In this document: piece by piece, positions 42,701 through 52,200 of the stretch
Layout: each line of letters opens with the position of its first letter
Numbering within the stretch: the first letter of the stretch is position 1
Source of the DNA: Mycolicibacterium baixiangningiae
GTDB lineage: Bacteria; Actinomycetota; Actinomycetes; Mycobacteriales; Mycobacteriaceae
Direction: 5' to 3'
Assembly: GCF_016313185.1 (NCBI RefSeq)
Contig: NZ_CP066218.1
Span: forward strand, 930,001 to 994,000
Length of the DNA stretch: 64,000 nucleotides
Program-made: the position numbers and the translations under genes
Notes under the pieces: model-generated
Databases searched by the model: none
Told to the model about the DNA's origin: nothing
The model's input: the letters and a program-made list of their open reading frames with translations, nothing else

Positions 42701-44322
42701 TCGACCGACCGTTTCTGACGGCCCTGCAGCCCGACCTGTATCGCGGTTTTATGGACCGAACGTGGCGCTCCATGGCGCCGGCGGGAATTGTGGGATTAAT
42801 CCATCCGGAGAGTCACTTCACGGAGCTCCGGGCGAGAAATCTGCGCAAGGAATCATATCGTCGGCTGCGGCGGCACTGGCAGTTCAAGAATAACGCTTAC
42901 ATCTTTCGCGAGATCAGCGACAAGCGAGACTTCGGTGTCCACATCTATGGACCCTCTCGCGAAGTAATCAACTTCTTGCAGGCGGGCTGGTTGTATAACC
43001 CAAGCGTGCTTGAACGGTCACTCAATCATGATGGCTCAGGCCCGGCGCCGGGTGTGCGTGATGACGAAGACAATTGGGACATGCGTCCACACAAGCAGCG
43101 CATCGTCCGTGTCGACCAGTCGATTCTCAAGGGTTGGGCGGCACTTGTTGATGAGCCTAGTATTCCACCCGAAGAAGCGCGCATGCTTTACCCAGTGAAC
43201 CGCGCCAGCGCCGAGGTGCTCGATAAAATCGCAGCCGCAACGCGATTGGGTGATATTGCGTTCGAGGTGACTCGTGGATGGGAAGAAGACCGCGACCGTA
43301 GACTCGGTTACTTTCGCGCGGAGTCTGCTGTCCCCAGAGAATGGTCGAGGGTAATCCTGCAGGGTCCGCACCTGACTGTGGCGACGCCGTTGTATCAGCA
43401 ACCGAATCCGAACCCTAAGAGCCGTCAAGATACTGCGCTGCTTGACCTCGATGTCCTCGGTGAGGATTTCATTCCGCGTACCAGCTACCAGGTCGCAAAG
43501 CCGCTCGCCGAATACTCTGCCGCCTATCCGAAGTGGCACGGCGATCCCAGCTCGTCTTACTTCCGGTTGGTGTGGCGGCGGATGGCTGACTCCGCGACCG
43601 TGAGAACCCTTCATGCGGCGGTTATCCCGCCCGGACCGTGCCACGTTTTTCTTCTTTGGTCTGCCCTGTTGCCCGACCTTCGCGACACCGCTGTGGCTGC
43701 GGGAATATGGGCATCGTTGCCGGTCGACTTCTTCGCGAAAGTTGCTGGGGTATCGGATTTCACTCTTAATGTTGTTAGTCGCATACCGCATGTTCGCGGC
43801 CATGGTCTCGAATCTCATCTGATTCTTCGTGCCCTGCGGCTTAACTGCCTTATCGGCCCGTACTCGCCGATGTGGGAAGAGTTGTACGACGGGGAGTGGC
43901 AACGCGATTCCTGGGTGCCGCACATCGGCGTCGACTACTCCGGTCGCACCCCACTGGGCGGCGTCAAACCCGAGTGGGAGTGGGCGACGCCTCTCCGCCG
44001 CGCTGCTGACCGTCGCCAGGCTCTTGTGGAGATCGATGCGATTGTGGCGATCATGCTCGGCATCACTGCTGAGGAGTTGCTCACGATCTACCGCACTCAG
44101 TTCCCGGTGCTACAGAAGTACGAACGTGACGCACTTTATGACGCGAATGGACGCCAACTACCAGGCAAGCTGGCGTCGGAGTATCGCAAGAAGGGAACGG
44201 TTAAGGCTGAAGACCTCACCGTTAACGGCGTCACCTACATCGAGCCCTTCGTCGGGGTAGATCGAGAACGCGATATGGAATTGGCGCACAAGCACTTCAG
44301 CGCTCTAGTTGGAGAGCTGTAG
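39727..44322 (+). CDS. PglX/DrmMI-like N6-adenine DNA methyltransferase
   Basis: A 1531-aa class-I (gamma-type) DNA methyltransferase. The first 500 residues are an alpha/beta region typical of PglX/DrmMI/type IIG enzymes (VVVQAGQWVLLAEAQRW, FLYRILFLLYAEASPEL). Then come the QSASYYTPEVLTKFV entry, motif I VCEPALGSGAF from about 560 and motif IV GNPPW with Asn925, marking N6-adenine methylation. The rest, about 600 residues, should hold target recognition. In BREX and DISARM this enzyme modifies host DNA to mark self. The stretch about 42780-43860 has more A/T-rich codons than both flanks, consistent with exchange of the target-recognition part. Start GTG 39727. No PD-(D/E)XK motif is obvious at the N-terminus, so a pure methyltransferase is more likely than a fused restriction enzyme. 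Confidence 0.88.
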   Translation: MPSYDSIVVGEDWISEHYFTTDSPRESFQGKVIELRKQWDAEAAEGRETVRRRLQAAAGELQTVLSTLDENPNGAAAAHQLIRTALGFPEPLTDYTGDRAGTEMRLPQARLAGVTSALFLQAAPVTTVDDLLDPDTGLLLDAGDEDNKPIVSVSKAVSAAFRADEPPAFVVVQAGQWVLLAEAQRWAEGRYLAVDLLVVTERREEKRGGELDRTAAILGRQALVPDADGNIWWTGVLEDSVKHTVGVSKDLREGIRLSIEIIANDVVRRRAAKDMPLDQIDAQQLAKHALRFLYRILFLLYAEASPELRVLPSGVPEYGEGYGLDRLRELTLTELVSPTAKSGTHLYQSLATLFRLVDKGHAPRGPEVDGADEPAPGLEFNELRADLFDRKATALIDEVGLSNEATQRVLQHLLLSKESKGRRGSDRGFISYAELGINQLGAVYEGLMSYTGFFAEEDLYEVAKNGDPEKGSWVVPVSRADHLSESDFVTTLDEARGESIPVVHAKGTFVFRLAGRERQQSASYYTPEVLTKFVVSQALEELLDQNDVRTTPEQILGLTVCEPALGSGAFAIEAVRQLAAEYLKRQQEDRHEVIDADRYQEELQKVKAHIALHQVYGVDLNATAVELAEISLWLETMVAGLQAPWFGLHLRRGNSLIGARRAVYAPTLLAKKAWLTTVPNDVPLGEEIGAGIHHFLLPSQGWGAVIDTPEAKTYAPDKREELRLWRNGIRGNPSATIRKRLAALAERVETLWGFTLRRLTIAESEIHRAIDVWGLESAKSSESAVTREQIEEVLQDENGAYRRLRRVMDAWCALWSWPLTTDIEPPDWDQWVGGLEAILGVSPKAGKFEKYGQTSLAGDLNWEELDLAEDTDRTFAQTLSIEKALGGFPWLTVAESITAEQGFFHWELDFAPVFARGGFDLQVGNPPWVKPDWDETAVLAEFDPWWRLVDKAAESTIRDKRESTLADASNRTILLDERSVQAALKEHLGSGVDRPFLTALQPDLYRGFMDRTWRSMAPAGIVGLIHPESHFTELRARNLRKESYRRLRRHWQFKNNAYIFREISDKRDFGVHIYGPSREVINFLQAGWLYNPSVLERSLNHDGSGPAPGVRDDEDNWDMRPHKQRIVRVDQSILKGWAALVDEPSIPPEEARMLYPVNRASAEVLDKIAAATRLGDIAFEVTRGWEEDRDRRLGYFRAESAVPREWSRVILQGPHLTVATPLYQQPNPNPKSRQDTALLDLDVLGEDFIPRTSYQVAKPLAEYSAAYPKWHGDPSSSYFRLVWRRMADSATVRTLHAAVIPPGPCHVFLLWSALLPDLRDTAVAAGIWASLPVDFFAKVAGVSDFTLNVVSRIPHVRGHGLESHLILRALRLNCLIGPYSPMWEELYDGEWQRDSWVPHIGVDYSGRTPLGGVKPEWEWATPLRRAADRRQALVEIDAIVAIMLGITAEELLTIYRTQFPVLQKYERDALYDANGRQLPGKLASEYRKKGTVKAEDLTVNGVTYIEPFVGVDRERDMELAHKHFSALVGEL

Positions 44323-44369
44323 CAGATGCAGTCAGCCGTTGTTCGGCGGATCGAAGCCAGGGAGTCGAG

Positions 44370-46214
44370 TTGAAGAAGATTGACGGGGTGGCCCGGTCAG
44401 TGGCCCAGATCCTCAAGGGTTCCAAGTACGTAATCGACTACTATCAGCGTGACTACAAGTGGGAAGAGAAGCAGCTTCAGGAGTTGCTGGACGATCTGAG
44501 CGGAAAGTTCCTTGAGGCGTACGATCCGTCGCACCGGCGCGATGCCGTGGCGACGTACCCGTTCTACTTCCTCGGCTCAATCGTCATCAGTGAGAAGGAC
44601 ACCCAACGCTTCATCGTCGACGGGCAACAGCGACTCACCACTCTTACCCTGCTTTTGACATACCTGCGGGAACTGCAGGGCGCAAACCGCGAACCCAACA
44701 TCGACGAACTGATCATCTCCGACACCTTCGGCAAGCGATCCTTCAATCTCGACGTCGATGACCGCATCGCCTGCATGACTGCGCTCTACGACGGACTTCC
44801 GTTCACTGCGTCCCCGGCTGACAGCGATTCGGTCCGCAACTTGGTCGAGCGCTACGACGACATCGGTGAACTGTTGCCCAAACAGCTTCAGGGCGAGGCT
44901 CTCCCGTACTTCATTGACTGGTTGCAGCACTGCGTCCAGATCATCCAGATCACCGCCTACAGCGACGATGACGCTTACACGATTTTCGAGACCATGAACG
45001 ACCGTGGGCTTCAACTCCGCCCGGTTGACATGCTCAAGGGTTACTTGCTAGCCGGAATCGACGAGGACACCCGCCGGGTGCCCGCGGACCTGTGGCGCCA
45101 TCGTGTGCAGGACCTCGCCGCGTTGGGTAAAGAGCTCGACGCCGACTTCTTCAAGGCGTGGCTGCGTAGCCAGTACGCCGAGACAATCCGTGAACGCCGC
45201 AAGGGTGCCGTGGGTTTGGACTACGACAAGATCGGCACCGAGTTTCACCGCTGGCTACGCAGCAATGCGCCTCGAATCGGCCTGCAACAGTCGGCGGACT
45301 TCGCGCGATTCATCGGCAACGATTTCGAGTTCTACAGCCGCCACTTCGCCACGATTATGTCGGCCACCAAAGCGCCGGTGTTAGTCGCGGGTCTGGAACG
45401 AGTGCGTTACAACGCCGACCACCAATTCACCCTGCAGCTTCCGATGCTGCTCGCGCCGCTCGTCGTCGGTGAGGATGACGCGGTGGCGGTACGCAAGATC
45501 GGACTGGTCGCTCAATTCGTCGACATCTTGCTGAGCTGGCGGATCTGGAACAACCGGGCGATCGACGCCTCCACATTGCAGTACCGAACCTTCATAGTCA
45601 CAAAGGCAATCCGCGGCAAGGATCTCCCAGCGCTGGGTCAATCCCTATACGAGCAACTGATGCAGGAGGTTGAGCGGATCGGCAGCACTGACCGGCTTCG
45701 GTTGCATCAACAGAACCGCCGGCCCATCCACAGGCTGCTCGCCCGCCTCACGGACTACATCGAGGTTGAGTCCGGCGGTCACTCGACCTACGTCCAGATG
45801 ACCACGGGTACGCCAGTCAAGTACGAGGTCGAACACATCTGGGCCAACCATCCGCGCCGACACTCAGATGAGTTCGAGCACGCCGCCGATTTCGCCGACC
45901 ATCGCAACTTGATCGGCGATCTGCTGTTGCTGCCCAAGAAGTTCAACGCCAGCTACGGCGACATGACGTTCGAGAAGAAGCTGCCGCACTACAACGCGCA
46001 GAACCTTTTGGCGCGCTCACTGAATCAACAGTGCTACCAAAACAACCCGGGCTTTCTCCAGTTCATCGCTCGCACCGGGTTGCCGTTCCGACCATATGAC
46101 GATTTCACCGCGCAGGCGGTCCTAGATCGCGGCACTCTTTATCAGCAGGTAGCACAACATCTATGGAACCCAGACGACCTGCTGATTACCGACGACACGG
46201 TTTCATCGCCATGA
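44370..46214 (+). CDS. DUF262-DUF1524 (GmrSD-type) nuclease
   Basis: A 614-aa fusion of a DUF262 ParB/sulfiredoxin-like NTP-binding domain and a DUF1524 HNH-type nuclease, as in single-chain GmrSD type IV restriction enzymes. DUF262 signatures: YYQRDYKWEEKQL at about 24-36, FIVDGQQRLTTLTLL with DGQQR at 84-88, and FETMNDRGLQLRPVDML. The nuclease part has YEVEHIWANHP (Glu488-His489), Asn513 in HRNLIGDLLLLP and the KKFNASYGD end typical of DUF1524. GmrSD enzymes cut modified (for example glucosylated) phage DNA using NTP. TTG 44370 is preceded by AGGGAG at 44359-44364. Inside this operon it may act as effector, but it could also be an independent type IV system. Confidence 0.88.
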   Translation: MKKIDGVARSVAQILKGSKYVIDYYQRDYKWEEKQLQELLDDLSGKFLEAYDPSHRRDAVATYPFYFLGSIVISEKDTQRFIVDGQQRLTTLTLLLTYLRELQGANREPNIDELIISDTFGKRSFNLDVDDRIACMTALYDGLPFTASPADSDSVRNLVERYDDIGELLPKQLQGEALPYFIDWLQHCVQIIQITAYSDDDAYTIFETMNDRGLQLRPVDMLKGYLLAGIDEDTRRVPADLWRHRVQDLAALGKELDADFFKAWLRSQYAETIRERRKGAVGLDYDKIGTEFHRWLRSNAPRIGLQQSADFARFIGNDFEFYSRHFATIMSATKAPVLVAGLERVRYNADHQFTLQLPMLLAPLVVGEDDAVAVRKIGLVAQFVDILLSWRIWNNRAIDASTLQYRTFIVTKAIRGKDLPALGQSLYEQLMQEVERIGSTDRLRLHQQNRRPIHRLLARLTDYIEVESGGHSTYVQMTTGTPVKYEVEHIWANHPRRHSDEFEHAADFADHRNLIGDLLLLPKKFNASYGDMTFEKKLPHYNAQNLLARSLNQQCYQNNPGFLQFIARTGLPFRPYDDFTAQAVLDRGTLYQQVAQHLWNPDDLLITDDTVSSP

Positions 46215-46231
46215 ATCAGGTGATGTAGCTG

Positions 46232-49200
46232 ATGGGCGCACTCCTACCCACTTTGCAGGCCGAACGCCTTCGCGAGGGTCTGACCGATTACCTGGCAACC
46301 ACGTTCGCGCTTACTGACCCCGACGCGCAATCGGCGCTGACCGATTTCGTCGGCGATCCGGACAACGGGATGTTCAAGGGACCGTACGTGCGGCTGCGGC
46401 TCCCGTTCGCCCCGGCCGGCGACGACTGGGCCGAGCACCTGGACTGGTGGCCGCCGGACTTCACCCCGTACGGACACCAGGCCCGCGCGTTCGCACATTT
46501 GTCGACCAAGCAGGGGCAGCGCCCAAAGGCCACGCTGGTCACCACCGGTACCGGATCGGGCAAGACTGAGGCGTTCCTCTATCCGATCCTCGATCACGTG
46601 TTGCGCGCCAAGAAGTCCGGTGTCACGGGCATGAAGGCGCTGATCCTCTACCCGATGAACGCGCTCGCCAACGACCAGGCCGAGCGGCTCGCCAAGCTCA
46701 TCGCCGGCGACCGCGCGCTGGCCGCGGTCAGCGCCGGGCTCTACACCGGCGAGCAGTCCAGCGGCGGACGAACCCGGGTGTCGGCGGACGGGCTGATCAC
46801 CGACCGCGCTCTCATGCACGACGCGCCACCGGACATCCTGCTCACCAACTACAAGATGCTCGACCACATGCTGCTGCATCCGGGCCGCGCCGACATGTGG
46901 CGGCTGTCCGCAGAATCGCTGCAGTACTTGGTGCTCGACGAGTTCCACACCTACGACGGTGCGCAGGGCACCGACGTCGCTATGCTGCTGCGTCGGCTCG
47001 GCCTGACGCTGAAGAGTCACTGGACCGCGACGTCGCGCGTCACCGACGAGGACCGAAGCCGCCCGCTCGGCAGGGTCACTCCGGTGGCAACGTCGGCGAC
47101 GCTGGGCTCACGTGCGGCGCCGTCGGCGATGCTCGACTTCGCGCACACCGTGTTCGGCGAAGCCTTCAACGCTGATGCGGTGATCGAGGAGACGCGACTT
47201 ACCCCCGACCAGTGGCGTAGTGCGCGGCTCGGGACCCGTGACGCCGAGTGGAGACCCGTCGAACCGGGGCTGCCCGACGCGCTGGAACGGATCACCAACG
47301 CGGCCCTCTCCGCCACCGACAACCAGGCCATCGCTTCCGCGGTCTTCGCCGAACTATTCGAGAAGCCCGCTCAATCGGACCTCTTCGGAAAGCCCAGCCA
47401 GTCTGAGCTCTTCGAGACGGCCACCCAGTCTGACCTCTTTGAGGAACCCACCCCTTCAGGTGCCTCCGCCGTCGGGTCGGACCTGACCATTGATGACATG
47501 CTCGATCAGCTCAAGCGGCACCGGTTCATTCAAGCCGTGTTGGAGGGGTCTGTCGACGCCGTGTCGTTGGCCGACCTGGCGAATCGGGTGTTCCCCGCCG
47601 TGGCCGTCGATCGCGACGCCGCGCGCACCCACGCCATACGAGTCCGCTTCCTGGAGTTCGTCTTCGCGTTGCTCTCCCACGTTCGTGCTGAGGTCGGTCG
47701 CGCGGCACTCGGCGTCGACGTTCATCTGTGGATCCGGGAACTCAGTCGGGTCGACCGGGCGGTCCGGGCCGCCACCGAGTACCGCTGGTCCGACGACGGG
47801 GCACTGGCCGACGACAACGAGCTCTACCTGCCCGCGGTGTACTGCCGGCATTGCGGTCGCTCCGGATGGGGGGCCCGCCTCGCACCGACGGGAACCGCAC
47901 TCGATGTCACCGACGAGGCGATCCGCGCCGACCACGCCGCTGGCGCGTCCCGGTTCCGTGCGCTGATCTCCGCGCCCGCCGAGGCGCAGGTGTCCGGCGG
48001 TGTGGAAGGGCTGCGTTGGTTTCACCTGGACCACCGCGAACTGCTCGACACCACCCCCGACCCAGAGAGCGCCGACGTCGTCGACGGAGGGCTGCTGCCG
48101 GTGCTCACCCTGATCGGACCCGACGCCGACGAGCAGTCCAAGGAGGACGTGTGCCCGGCGTGCGGGGCCACCGACGGCATCCGCTTCCTGGGCAGCGCGG
48201 TGGCCACCCAGCTGTCGGTCACGCTGTCAAACCTGTTCGGCGACAAGACCCTCGACGCCGCCGAGAAGAAGGCGCTGATGTTCACCGACAGCGTCCAGGA
48301 TGCTGCGCACCGGGCCGGATTCGTGCAGGCCCGCTCGCACAGCCTCACCTTGCGCACCGCGCTGCGCGGCGCCTTGGGCGACGGTGAACTCGACCTCGAC
48401 GAGTTGAGTCAGGCCGTCATCAGCCGTGCGGGCAACGACCCGATGCTGCGCTACCAATTGCTGCCACCCGATATCGTCGACCGCGATGAGTTCGTCGCGT
48501 TCTGGCAACCCGACGCCCACCCCAACTCGCGGCGCGCCGCGGAGAACAAGGCCAAACGGCGGCTGCGGTTCGACGTCGACCTCGAATTCGGGTTGCAGTC
48601 CCGCACCGGCCGCACCCTGGAACTCACCGGCAGCGTCGCCGCTGAGGTCTACCTGGGTGCTCCGCACAAGGCGCCGATCCTCGGGCGACGCGCACTCGAT
48701 CGGGCCGACCCCACCCAACTGCCACTGACCGGGGTTTCTGACGAGGCACTGGCCAGATGGGTACGCGGCACAGCGGAACGGGTCCGCACCCGCGGTGGTA
48801 TCCACCACGACTGGTTGCGCCCGTATATCGAGAAGAACGCCAACCGCTACCACGTCTGGGGCGGCCGGCCGCGCGGCCAGGGCATGCCCGCCTTCCCGAA
48901 AGGTCGACCCGCACCCGCCTTTCCGGCGCTCAAGTCCGGAACTGGGACGCTGCCTGAGGGCTTCGACGCGATCACGGCCGCGTCGTCCTGGTATGCCCGA
49001 TGGGCCACGAGATGCCTGGACGTCAGCCCACACGATGGCACCTACCTGGCCAAGGCGCTGTTTGCCGAACTCACCGACCAGATGCTGCTATCCACCCTCA
49101 CCACTGAAACGGGCTCCACCGTCTACTATCTGGCGCCCGCCACCGTGCAGGTGAGCGCGCCCCCCGTGGAGGCACTGCTCAACATGCGGCATTTGCTTGC

Positions 49201-52200
49201 CTGCGATGTCTGCCAGACCCCCGTCCCGGGCAGCACCACCACCATTGACGAACTCGATGGCGCACCCTGCATCCTGATCCGTTGTCCCGGTTGGCTCCGC
49301 CGAACTCCCAAAGCCGACAACTTCTACCGGCGGCTCTACGACTCGACCAACATGAGACGCGTCGTCGCCCGCGAGCACACGAGTCTGCTGCCAACCAAGA
49401 CCCGGCTCGACTACGAGACCGCCTTCAAATGCGGCGGCACCGACCCGCAAGCTCCCAACGTGCTCGTCGCGACGCCCACGTTGGAGATGGGCATCGACAT
49501 CGGCGACCTGTCCACTGTGATGCTCGGATCACTGCCCCGCTCGGTGTCTTCGTACCTGCAGCGCGTCGGCCGCGCCGGCCGGCTGACCGGGAACTCGCTG
49601 ATCCTGGCCTACGTCCGTGGTCGCGGCGAACACCTTCCGAAGCTGTTCGAACCGCTGTCGGTGATCCAAGGTGACGTGCGGCCACCCGCGACGTTCCTCA
49701 GTGCCGAGGAGATCCTGCAGCGGCAGTACGTCGCCCACATCGTCGACCAATTCGCCCGCGATCCAAAGCTCGATCCGCCGACAGACGCGCGCTCAGTGCT
49801 CGGCGATGATGGCGATAACAGCTGGCTGGCGCGGTTGCTCGAGACCGCCGCGACCGATAGCGCGGAGCTGCTCAACCGCTTCTTAGGCCAGTTCGGCGAC
49901 CATCTCAGCCCGGATTCCGTTGCCGGCCTCCGGGCGTGGGCCAGCGCCCCTTCCGAAGGGGGGCCGAGCGGGCTTACCCAGCGGCTAATGGCCGCGAGCT
50001 ACCAATGGCGACTAGACCTCGACGAACTCACCACACGCAGAGCCGCCGTCGACGCCGACTTGCCCGAGTTCGAACGCCGCGCGTCGTCACCGGCAGCCAC
50101 CGACGACGATCGGCGCGCTTACAAGATCGCCAAGGGCTCACTCAAACTCCTTGGTGCGCAGATTAACTCACTGACTCGCGACTACTGGATCGCGGTGCTC
50201 GAACGCTACGGCGTACTGCCCAACTACACGCTGCTCGACGATGCGGTCACCTTGGATGTCGGCGTCACTTGGATCGACCCGGATAGCAACGAGTACATGG
50301 GGGAGGAGCTCAGTTACCAGCGGGGATCGCGGGTGGCCCTCACCGAACTGGCCCCCGGGGCCACGTTCTATGCTCAAGGTCTTGCCGTCACCATTGACGC
50401 GGTTGACTTGGGAACCGGCGAGTCCAACATTCATTCCTGGCAGGTCTGCCCACAATGCGGCTGGGCCAGGACGGGACCGTCCGGGCCGACGCCCGAACCG
50501 GCGGCGAGTTGCCCTCGCTGTCACAGTGGTGCCATCGCCGACGTTAGTCAGCACCTGCCTGTCGTCGAGATGACCCGGGTGTCGGCCGAGGTGCGTCGTG
50601 ACGAGGCGACCATCAATGACATCCGTGACAACCGCAAGCAGGAACCGTTCACTATCGTCACCGCTGCTGATATCGATCCCACACAGGTGGGCCGCACCTG
50701 GTTCCGGGAGAGTTCGGCTTTTGGTGCTGAGTACCTGCGGCGCTTGGATATTCGGTGGATCAATCTGGGTCGGCGGACGTCGAAGGGCAAGAAGCGGCTG
50801 ATCGCCGGACAAGAGTCGGCCAGCGGCCTGTTCCGCGTGTGCGCCGCCTGCGGCCAACTCGACGGTGCAGCGGGGCGCAACAGCCGCTACGAGCACCGCA
50901 CCTGGTGCCGTCTGCGTGATTCGGCCAGTGAGGACGTTCGCGACATTGCCCTGGCCCGCCGATTGCGCACCCAGGGCGTTCTGCTGCATCTGCCGCCGCA
51001 GATGGAGTTCGACAACTTCGCTCATCCCAGCCTCGCCGCTGCGATCCTGCTGGGGTTGCGCCAGGTGATTGGTGGTTCGCCTGAGCACCTTGACGTCGCC
51101 ACCATTAGCGACGCGCTCTGGGCACCTGACCGCCGGGCGCTACTCATTCACGACACCGTTCCTGGCGGCACCGGCTATCTCGCCGAATTCGCAGACCACA
51201 CTAAGGTTTTCGCCGCACTCGCCGCCGCTCGTCAGATCGTGCGCGAATGCCCCTGCCGAGACGAGGACCGACTGGCGTGCCACCGTTGTCTGCTGCCGTT
51301 CGCCGCGCCCTACGAGATGGATAAGGTATCCCGGCTGACGGCGTTGAAACTGCTCGACGACATCCTGGATGTCGGGTCGCATGCCACCCCTGACCTCGAG
51401 GACTGGACCGCCGACGTCACCGAGAAGGCACCTCCTCCCACGCCGGTGAGCGACGAGTCGTTCCTTGAACGTGACTTCTACGCATCGTTCATCGCTCGGC
51501 TCAAATTGATGGGCGCGGCCGTCGTCGAGAAGCCCGGCACGTATGGACCGTCGGCGACGATCACGCTGCAGGGCAGTACGCCACGTAAATGGTCATTGCG
51601 GCCGCAGGTTTCGCTTGACTTTGTCAAGCCGGACTTCGTGCTGCAGACTGCCGATCCCGACATCCCCCGAATCGCCATCTTCGCCGACGGCCGCGCCTTT
51701 CACGCCGGGACCGGCGACCGCAACCGCGTGGCCGACGACGCCGACAAGCGCGCGGCACTGCGAAAGGCCGGTTTTCTGGTGTGGTCCTTCAGCCATGACG
51801 ATCTGCAGCGCTTCAAAGCTGGTGAATCAGCTGAGCCCAGTTGGTTCGATCAGAAGGCGGCCAACTTTGTCACCAGCAAGTTCCACGTGCAGCCCAGCCT
51901 GGTCCGGTTGCAGGCGAAGGACCCGGTAACCCAACTGCTGGAGTTCATGATCGATCCAAATTTCGACGCATGGAAGCACTTCAGCACGTGGATGCCGTAC
52001 CTGTTTGTACGCGGGGACAATCGCGCGCACAGCGAGTCCGACACCGTGCGAGCCGCCGCGATTACTGCCCTGGACGGAGGGGCCTCGTTCGCGGGCTCCG
52101 GTCCGGACATGTGTTGGGCGTATGTTGCCGGCGGCGTCACAGTCACGGCAGGAGTGCGCACAGCCGTCGACCCGCCGAAGGCCGTGCTCGCCGTCGACGA

